In this document: positions 59,032 to 64,000 of the stretch, piece after piece
How positions within the stretch are numbered: the stretch's first letter is position 1
Layout: every line of letters starts with the position of its first letter
NCBI GenBank assembly: GCA_030849065.1
Contig: JASAON010001610.1
Location: 1 to 64,000 of the forward strand
From: Jaenimonas drosophilae
Lineage: Eukaryota; Euglenozoa; Kinetoplastea; Trypanosomatida; Trypanosomatidae
DNA: 64,000 nt
Direction: 5' to 3'
Position numbers and translations under genes: made by a program
The notes under the pieces: model-generated
Databases searched by the model: none
The model's input: only the letters and a program-made list of their open reading frames with translations
Told to the model about the DNA's origin: nothing

Positions 59032-59224
59032 GCACCCCCAAGGATCAGACTGTGATTTCATGTTTTCCTGAATAATGTTCCCTTCTGTCTGGGTTATGGT
59101 GGATACTGTATACCACATGAAGATCCCTTGTTCTACGTGCGCTGTGATGCACTGCCACTTCTTCTCTTTCTTGTTCTGACTCACTTTACTCAAGTAGAGT
59201 AGAAAAAAAATATCCTTTTTTCTG

Positions 59225-59232
59225 TTCGTCAG
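59225..59232 (+). promoter_or_regulatory. Putative spliced-leader acceptor for the small zinc-finger gene
   Basis: A CCTTTTTTCTGTTCGTC tract (59214-59230) ends in AG at 59231-59232, 22 nt before the ATG at 59255. Confidence 0.55.
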
Positions 59233-59254
59233 GAAAGTCATCGCTCGTCATAAC

Positions 59255-59632
59255 ATGTCCCACGCAACCGCCGATTTGGAGTATTTCAAGTGTGATGTGT
59301 GTGGAATTTATCTGCACAAGGATATCTTTTGTGACCACCGACGAGACTGCGTGGGTCTTGACGCGAAGCAACTGAAGAAGAGCGAATGCCTCCAGCTTCA
59401 GCAGGAACTGAGTCTGGGAACCCGGCAGCTTCTCGCCCAGGACGAAGCGCGATCATCCACAGCTGCTCCAACTAGCTCGGTGCGTCTCTCCACAGACCAG
59501 CTTGAGAAGCGCCAAGATGCGCGTGTGCGCCGTCAAGTTGCCAATCAGTACCAAGCTGCACAGGATAAGTTGTTCGCTAGTAAGCTTACGGAAGAACGAG
59601 AGAAGGATCTTCTAGACTTTCTCAATGCGTAG
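59255..59632 (+). CDS. Small zinc-finger protein between the eL19 copies
   Basis: A 125-residue protein. Near the N-terminus CDVCGIYLHKDIFCDHRRDC gives C-x2-C and H-x3-C pairs (from Cys13 to about Cys32), a probable C2HC-type zinc finger. The rest is predicted helical and charged (SECLQLQQELSLGTRQLL; VRRQVANQYQAAQDKLF), possibly coiled coil. I do not recognise the family. Because it is flanked by two near-identical eL19 genes, the unit eL19-ZnF-eL19 was probably produced by a duplication that spanned this locus. Alternatively a second eL19 copy was inserted and then homogenised. Its own splice signal and a clean ATG support its being a real gene. Confidence 0.8.
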   Translation: MSHATADLEYFKCDVCGIYLHKDIFCDHRRDCVGLDAKQLKKSECLQLQQELSLGTRQLLAQDEARSSTAAPTSSVRLSTDQLEKRQDARVRRQVANQYQAAQDKLFASKLTEEREKDLLDFLNA

Positions 59633-59840
59633 CTTGCATGTGACGTCGTCGCATACAAAGCTGTTTGTGATGCGTACCTCCTTCTTGTCGCACGCTGTTG
59701 GGTGAGCGACATTGTGTATAGTCCTAGTTGCGGTAAAGCTCATGCATGTTGTGTGTCTGTGTGTGGTTTACCTTTCAATTCACTCCAACAACTCTCACCC
59801 AATCGTCGTACTACGTCATCTCTCTCACACTCACTTTCAC

Positions 59841-59888
59841 TCCTCTGTCCTTCTGTTACTTCATTCCTGTATTGCTTCAAAGGCTTAG
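59841..59888 (+). promoter_or_regulatory. Putative spliced-leader acceptor for eL19 copy 2
   Basis: A long T/C tract (59841-59876) is followed by AG at 59881-59882 and again at 59887-59888, 18-24 nt before the ATG. The sequence differs completely from the acceptor region of copy 1. Confidence 0.55.
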
Positions 59889-59906
59889 CCGTTCACTCAT
59901 TGACCG

Positions 59907-60599
59907 ATGGTGTCCCTCAAGCTTCAGGCTCGTCTTGCCTCCAGCATCCTCGGCTGCGGCCGTGCCCGCGTGTGGCTTGACCCCAACGAGGCCATGGAGA
60001 TCCAGAACGCGAACTCCCGCAAGAGCGTGCGCAAGCTCATCAAGGATGGCTTCATCATCCGCAAGCCCGTGAAGGTGCACTCCCGTGCCCGCTGGCGCAA
60101 GATGAAGGAGGCCAAGGATATGGGCCGCCACAACGGTGTTGGCCGCCGCGAGGGTACTCGCGAGGCCCGCATGCCCAGCAAGGAGCTCTGGATGCGCCGT
60201 CTCCGCATTCTCCGCCGTCTTCTCCGCAAGTACCGTGAGGAGAAGAAGATCGACCGCCACATCTACCGTGAGCTGTACGTGAAGGCCAAGGGTAACGTGT
60301 TCCGCAACAAGCGCAACCTTATGGAGCACATCCACAAGATCAAGAACGAGAAGAAGAAGGAGCGCCAGCTTGCTGAGCAGCTTGCCGCCAAGCGCCTGAA
60401 GGACGAGCTTCACCGCAAGAAGGCCCGTAAGCAGGAGCTGAAGCGCCGCGAGAAGGACCGCGAGCGTGCCAAGCGCGATGACGCCGCCGCCGCTGCCAAG
60501 AAGAAGAAGGAAGACGCCGCGAAGAAGGCCGCCGCCCCCGCTAAGGCTGCTGCCCCCGCCAAGGCCGCCGCTCCCGCCGCCAAGAAGGGCAAGAAGTAA
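59907..60599 (+). CDS. Large-subunit ribosomal protein eL19, copy 2
   Basis: A 230-residue protein, identical to copy 1 except for one missing AAPAKA unit in the tail. In the coding DNA I see only three point differences, all synonymous (around 60447, 60490 and 60512), plus the 18-bp indel. Identity starts at the ATG and stops just after the TAAG at the stop codon, while both flanks are unrelated. That pattern suggests either gene conversion limited to the coding part or very strong selection on both protein and codons. Two copies probably serve dosage of an abundant ribosomal protein, a common solution in kinetoplastids, which lack promoter control for individual genes. Confidence 0.97.
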   Translation: MVSLKLQARLASSILGCGRARVWLDPNEAMEIQNANSRKSVRKLIKDGFIIRKPVKVHSRARWRKMKEAKDMGRHNGVGRREGTREARMPSKELWMRRLRILRRLLRKYREEKKIDRHIYRELYVKAKGNVFRNKRNLMEHIHKIKNEKKKERQLAEQLAAKRLKDELHRKKARKQELKRREKDRERAKRDDAAAAAKKKKEDAAKKAAAPAKAAAPAKAAAPAAKKGKK

Positions 60600-60759
60600 G
60601 CGCACCCCTTCTCGACATGAGTTGAACTGACTGCCTCTTTATTCTGATTTAGTTAAACCAAGTGATGATTGTGTGTGGATGCTTGGCATTCCTGACGGGG
60701 TGAGCAGTTGGCTGAAGCTCTGGGCAATGTCTATGATGCTATAACGCATGTCTTCATGT

Positions 60760-60787
60760 TTTGCTCGTTATTATTATTTGTTTTTAG
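60760..60787 (+). promoter_or_regulatory. Putative spliced-leader acceptor for the 60887 gene
   Basis: A T-rich tract ending TTTGTTTTTAG, with AG at 60786-60787, lies about 99 nt before the ATG at 60887. Confidence 0.55.
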
Positions 60788-60886
60788 GTAGGTTGGATCA
60801 CTGAGTGGAGCAAGGCTAGCCCTCCACTGTGGGATTATTGCTGGTCAGCGCTCGTTTTGTCTATCAAGAAGTACACGTTGCCTCAG

Positions 60887-61588
60887 ATGAGCACCCGAGG
60901 AGGGAAGGCCAAGAAGGTGTCTCAGGACAATGGTGACGCCCGTTGGGCCCGACGAGCGGCTGATGTCGCTGCGGTCATCGACATGGAAAACGTGTTGGGC
61001 TGCACGGACGTGATCCTTCTTCAACAGAAACTTATCGAAACCGCTGAGCGTTTGCTGGCTCTTTCTCAGTGGGGAGAAGATCAACTACAGGAACGATCTA
61101 CCTTTTACCAGCATCGTTTGAGCTCCGTGACCGCGTACATGGCAAGGTCCGACGTGTGGGAGGCACCGGATGTCATTCTACACGGAGTGAAGCAACCTGG
61201 CAGCAACCGTGCACGCGATCCAGCATCGTCGCTGTCTAGTCGATCACTCAACACCGGTTCTCCACGCTCGCATGGTGCCTGGACGAGTCGTCACGGCTCC
61301 ACGCGAGGCGTGGCGGTCTCCTGCGGAGTCAGCACCTCAGGGGTTGCACGTGGGAGCAGAGGAGTAGGCAGTGCAGCAGGTCGCTCGCCTGGCTATAGTC
61401 ACTACCATGATACTCACGGCCGAGGTGGGGGAACGTCCAACCCGCCAGAAGCAGATCCGTCCACGGAGGATCGAACGCCGCATACGGCACACAGTCGAAC
61501 CTCTGGTGGTGCCCCATCTCGTGGTAACCGTCGCACCATACGAAGTGAAAACAGTACACCACGAGGATATCCACTTGCTTCCAAGTAG
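60887..61588 (+). CDS. Unknown protein with helical N-terminus and Ser/Gly/Arg-rich tail
   Basis: A 233-residue protein from the ATG at 60887 (MSTRGGKAKK); ten more codons are open upstream but no ATG is present there. The basic start is followed by a predicted helical block (about 20-95), with AAVIDMENVLGCTDVILLQQKL and a charged second helix including WGEDQLQERS. Residues about 110-233 are rich in Ser, Gly, Arg, His and Thr and look disordered. There is no signal peptide, membrane helix or recognised domain. It lies between eL19 copy 2 and the kinesin-like gene. The helical part could be a small coiled-coil or microtubule-associated module, but this is only a guess. Confidence 0.7.
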   Translation: MSTRGGKAKKVSQDNGDARWARRAADVAAVIDMENVLGCTDVILLQQKLIETAERLLALSQWGEDQLQERSTFYQHRLSSVTAYMARSDVWEAPDVILHGVKQPGSNRARDPASSLSSRSLNTGSPRSHGAWTSRHGSTRGVAVSCGVSTSGVARGSRGVGSAAGRSPGYSHYHDTHGRGGGTSNPPEADPSTEDRTPHTAHSRTSGGAPSRGNRRTIRSENSTPRGYPLASK

Positions 61589-61937
61589 GGTGGGTTGGTG
61601 ACGGTCACACTAGCTCCCCTATCCACAGGAACTGCAGAAACCAGGCCCATATGGGTTTGGCAGAGCAACCTCAATAACCAAGGAATAAGGACTGTGCGTT
61701 CCTTCCGTGTTGTTTCACTGACATGTCATGAGGCATGCTATGTACTCTCTCTCTCTCTCTCTCCCTGCTTCTTCGTTACACTTTCTTCTTTGCTCAGGTG
61801 AAGAGCTCTGTGGAGCTACTTGCGTTCAGCAGGAATCCAACATTCCGCTGTGCTACTGAATACTCTGTCGTACAGTGTCGTGTTGTGTCTTTTCATACAA
61901 GCACGAGCAGTTGTTGAAGCTGGACACATAGCCTGCC
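61589..61937. other. Intergenic region upstream of the kinesin-like gene
   Basis: About 350 bp. It contains a CT dinucleotide run (about 61745-61763), then a T/C tract and AG at 61796-61797. No other gene is seen. Confidence 0.55.
61745..61797 (+). promoter_or_regulatory. Putative spliced-leader acceptor for the kinesin-like gene
   Basis: A (CT)n run continues into CTTTCTTCTTTGCTCAG, with AG at 61796-61797; this predicts a 5' UTR of about 140 nt before the ATG at 61938. Confidence 0.6.
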
Positions 61938-63857
61938 ATGGAACAATTCTCCAGAAGCAAGTCCAACAGCCAAGTGGGTGGTGGAATGTCTCCGAGACCC
62001 CCAAGTGGTGCCTCCGTTCCCAGAAGCGGGCCGGCCCAAAACATTCTGAAGAGCGTCGAAAGCCATGTTCGGCTGATGTCCCACTTGGAGAACATTGCTA
62101 CATCCTCTAGCTACACAGCACTGCGCTTGCGCAATCCGGGTACGTCATCGTCATCCTCTCAGGCTGTTGATAAGGGGAGTAGCGGAGGTTCTTGGTCGGA
62201 CCCATACACGGTGTCACGTGTGCATCGTGGCTCCACGACGGAGCAATTCTATGCCGAAGTGGTTGCTCCATGCGTATCCAATAGTACCAGTGGCCAGAGT
62301 TACGTTTTCTTGGTAAATGGTCCTGCTGAAAGTGGTCGTAGTCAGACCTTGTACGGAAGTCCGCACCATGGCGAGGTTGGACTTGTGGAGCTAGCTGCAG
62401 CAGATTATGTGCAACGCATGGAGCAAAGCAAAAAGCTAATGGCCGAGAGTGGTGCGGACGCTCGCCCCAAGACCGAGAGTGCCCCCCGTGAAGAATCCCC
62501 AGCAGCTTTAGGGGGCCTTGGTGGGCTCACCGTGACGTACAGCGCATTCATTGTTCGTGGAAACCAAATGGTAGAGACAGCCTCGGGAGAGGCTGTGCGG
62601 GTGGAGGAGTTTCCCGCCCCACTCGGAACCGTTGCACTGCCCTTTATGCAGCTTCTTACTAGCGCTCCACGTGCGGTTGTGATTCCTGAAAAAAAGCACG
62701 TGGACACCTCGTGCGTCATTCAGTTTCAGGTGTACGCCCCCGTTGACGCGTACGGCAGACGTGCCATGGCGACGGTCACCTTTGTTGATGTAGCGGCCTT
62801 TCGCCTTCCACTGTGCAAGGATGTCCAGCACTTGGTTGAGACGGTCCAGCGTGTTGCGGGTATCTCATCCTCTGGTGGTGATCCGCAGTTTCAGGAGCTC
62901 AAGCTTACGACACTGCTAGAGCCGGCATTGGTGGGTTATGTAACCTTGGTGTCCATCACAACCATCAGCGGGAGACCGGACTTGTACGCCGATGCGTGCG
63001 CTGCCCTTCAATTCTCCAGTGACATACACCGCATTCATCAGGTCCTCATGCTCATTCACATTCAATCACCCAAGTGGCTGTTTGAGACCGGACATGCACT
63101 GGAGCAGCTGCGACTCCAGCGGGAGGCGTTGCTGGCGGAGCACTACGAGCGGGGTGTACATGACTACTACCTCCGAGCCGCCAGCTTCATTGCCCAGAAT
63201 GCCTCTGGTGTGGATGGGGACATTCAGCGTCTGCTCACCGAGACCGAAGAGGTGCGTCAGGCGCTGGCAAAGGAAGTCAACGATCAATGTCGGGAGCTTC
63301 AGGCCAAGATTGACGCGGAGGATGCCTCATGCCGGTGTGAAGCCGATGCTGCTCGGTCTGCGCACGCGGAAATATCTCGTGACTTTGACGTGGTGAAGCG
63401 GTTGGACGAAGACATCGCCCATCTTGAGCAGCAAATTGCGCATCAAGAAATTGATAATGAGCACCGGATTAGTGAGATGCGCTTGGAGATATCTTCACTG
63501 GAGTCAAGAGCGGCACATCACGCACAGGAAGTGCAGCGAACGGAAAAGGAGATGCGGCTGTACTACCAAAAGGCCGAGGAGGTGGGCCGAGTGGTTAATG
63601 CCTACGCCGATGACCTTCGTTATTCAGAGTTTAGCTCCTCGTGCCGTCGTGAGCTCAGGCAGATTGCCCAGAAGCGTGCACGCCTTGAAAGCGAGTTGGA
63701 GATGGCCGCACAAGTAGCACACAGGCAGACGGACACCCTGCGGGTGGACCGCGAGCGACGCTCTCGTCTGACGAGGTTAACCTTACAACAAGGGCGTCAA
63801 GCACGATCCAACTCCATGTCCACTGCTCCACGGGCTGGTAGCAAAACGGCACACTAA
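61938..63857 (+). CDS. Kinesin-like protein with degenerate ATP-binding loop
   Basis: A 639-residue protein. After a disordered start (1-85), residues about 90-375 follow a kinesin motor plan: SYVFLVNGPAESGRSQTLYG contains the P-loop position, but GxTGSGKT has become GPAESGRS (residues 128-135), with the catalytic Lys replaced by Arg134. TVTFVDVAAF (about 279-288) stands where the LVDLAGSE switch II would be, and lacks the switch residues. The YVTLVSITTISG and ADACAALQFSSDIHRIHQ stretch matches the last motor strands, helix and neck region. Residues about 385-620 are a long coiled coil (heptads with Glu/Arg/Leu, for example DIAHLEQQIAHQEIDNEHR). It is probably a motor-dead microtubule binder or dimeric scaffold. 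An alternative is a very divergent active kinesin. Confidence 0.72.
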   Translation: MEQFSRSKSNSQVGGGMSPRPPSGASVPRSGPAQNILKSVESHVRLMSHLENIATSSSYTALRLRNPGTSSSSSQAVDKGSSGGSWSDPYTVSRVHRGSTTEQFYAEVVAPCVSNSTSGQSYVFLVNGPAESGRSQTLYGSPHHGEVGLVELAAADYVQRMEQSKKLMAESGADARPKTESAPREESPAALGGLGGLTVTYSAFIVRGNQMVETASGEAVRVEEFPAPLGTVALPFMQLLTSAPRAVVIPEKKHVDTSCVIQFQVYAPVDAYGRRAMATVTFVDVAAFRLPLCKDVQHLVETVQRVAGISSSGGDPQFQELKLTTLLEPALVGYVTLVSITTISGRPDLYADACAALQFSSDIHRIHQVLMLIHIQSPKWLFETGHALEQLRLQREALLAEHYERGVHDYYLRAASFIAQNASGVDGDIQRLLTETEEVRQALAKEVNDQCRELQAKIDAEDASCRCEADAARSAHAEISRDFDVVKRLDEDIAHLEQQIAHQEIDNEHRISEMRLEISSLESRAAHHAQEVQRTEKEMRLYYQKAEEVGRVVNAYADDLRYSEFSSSCRRELRQIAQKRARLESELEMAAQVAHRQTDTLRVDRERRSRLTRLTLQQGRQARSNSMSTAPRAGSKTAH

Positions 63858-64000
63858 CGTTGCAGAACGGCGAAGACTGCAGGTGTTGGAGAAGCTGGTT
63901 TGCTGACCGACTCCAACGATAAACGATTCGTACTCCTGCCGTGGGCGTTGGCGTGACGTTGTTGCTGTGTGTGCTGCCTACATCTCTGCTTCATTACTAG

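Noticed and set aside
58147..59241. 364-codon minus-strand ORF opposite eL19 copy 1, repeated at 59877-60605 opposite copy 2
   Set aside because: It is a shadow of the highly biased eL19 codons; Leu/Ala/Gly-rich and antisense to the array.
1..64000. Bacterial-type systems (CRISPR, operons, toxin-antitoxin, prophage)
   Set aside because: No regularly spaced repeats, no bacterial gene families and no ribosome binding sites; the window is clearly eukaryotic nuclear DNA.

Overview
This window looks like nuclear DNA of a kinetoplastid (Euglenozoa), more likely a free-living bodonid such as Bodo saltans or a relative than a familiar parasite; the species is inferred, not proven. The reasons are: every recognisable gene is a single uninterrupted ORF; all genes lie in two long same-strand arrays pointing away from one divergent strand-switch region; pyrimidine tracts followed by AG precede many start codons, as expected for spliced-leader trans-splicing; and several families are typical of the group (all-alpha dimeric dUTPase, calpain-like protease with an N-terminal kinetoplastid beta-sandwich domain, eL19 with a Lys/Ala-rich tail, twin-acylated MGC..SK proteins). 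There are no bacterial features: no operons with Shine-Dalgarno sites, no CRISPR, no insertion sequences. I found no tRNA or rRNA gene.

Left array (minus strand, 323-44858, transcribed right to left). Starting at the strand switch: dimeric dUTPase, ribosomal protein uL23, a degenerate protein kinase, a protein ending in a partial PHD finger, two tandem mitochondrial-type beta-carbonic anhydrases, a single-pass membrane protein isolated in large gene-free DNA, a HAD phosphatase fused to a DUF89/ARMT1-type phosphatase, a large signal-peptide protein of unknown function, a very large membrane-PAS-FHA-STE11 kinase, an oxidosqualene cyclase, a calpain-like cysteine peptidase with a full catalytic triad, and two disordered proteins with N-myristoylation/palmitoylation signals. 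From about 39 kb leftward the genes are GC-rich and separated by 0.3-3.6 kb of simple, purine/pyrimidine-skewed, microsatellite-rich DNA.

Strand-switch region (44859-45873). It is about 1 kb long, has no credible gene, and carries an 11-base C run and other C-rich tracts. It is the obvious candidate for bidirectional RNA polymerase II initiation.

Right array (plus strand, 45874-63857). In order: glutamine synthetase, an LRR-like/CCCH zinc-finger protein, a degenerate DEAD-box-like protein with a C-terminal RRM/UHM-like domain, a full-length ABCA transporter, two almost identical eL19 genes with a small zinc-finger gene between them, an unknown Ser/Gly/Arg-rich protein, and a kinesin-like protein with a damaged P-loop. 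Spacers here are short (about 80-590 bp).

The genes do not form one pathway, as expected for kinetoplastid polycistronic units. Points of interest are the unusual domain fusions (HAD+DUF89; membrane+PAS+FHA+kinase; pseudo-DEAD+UHM), the clustering of apparently inactive enzyme folds (pseudokinase, pseudohelicase, pseudokinesin) around the strand switch and in the right array, and a mixed product-specificity signature in the sterol cyclase.
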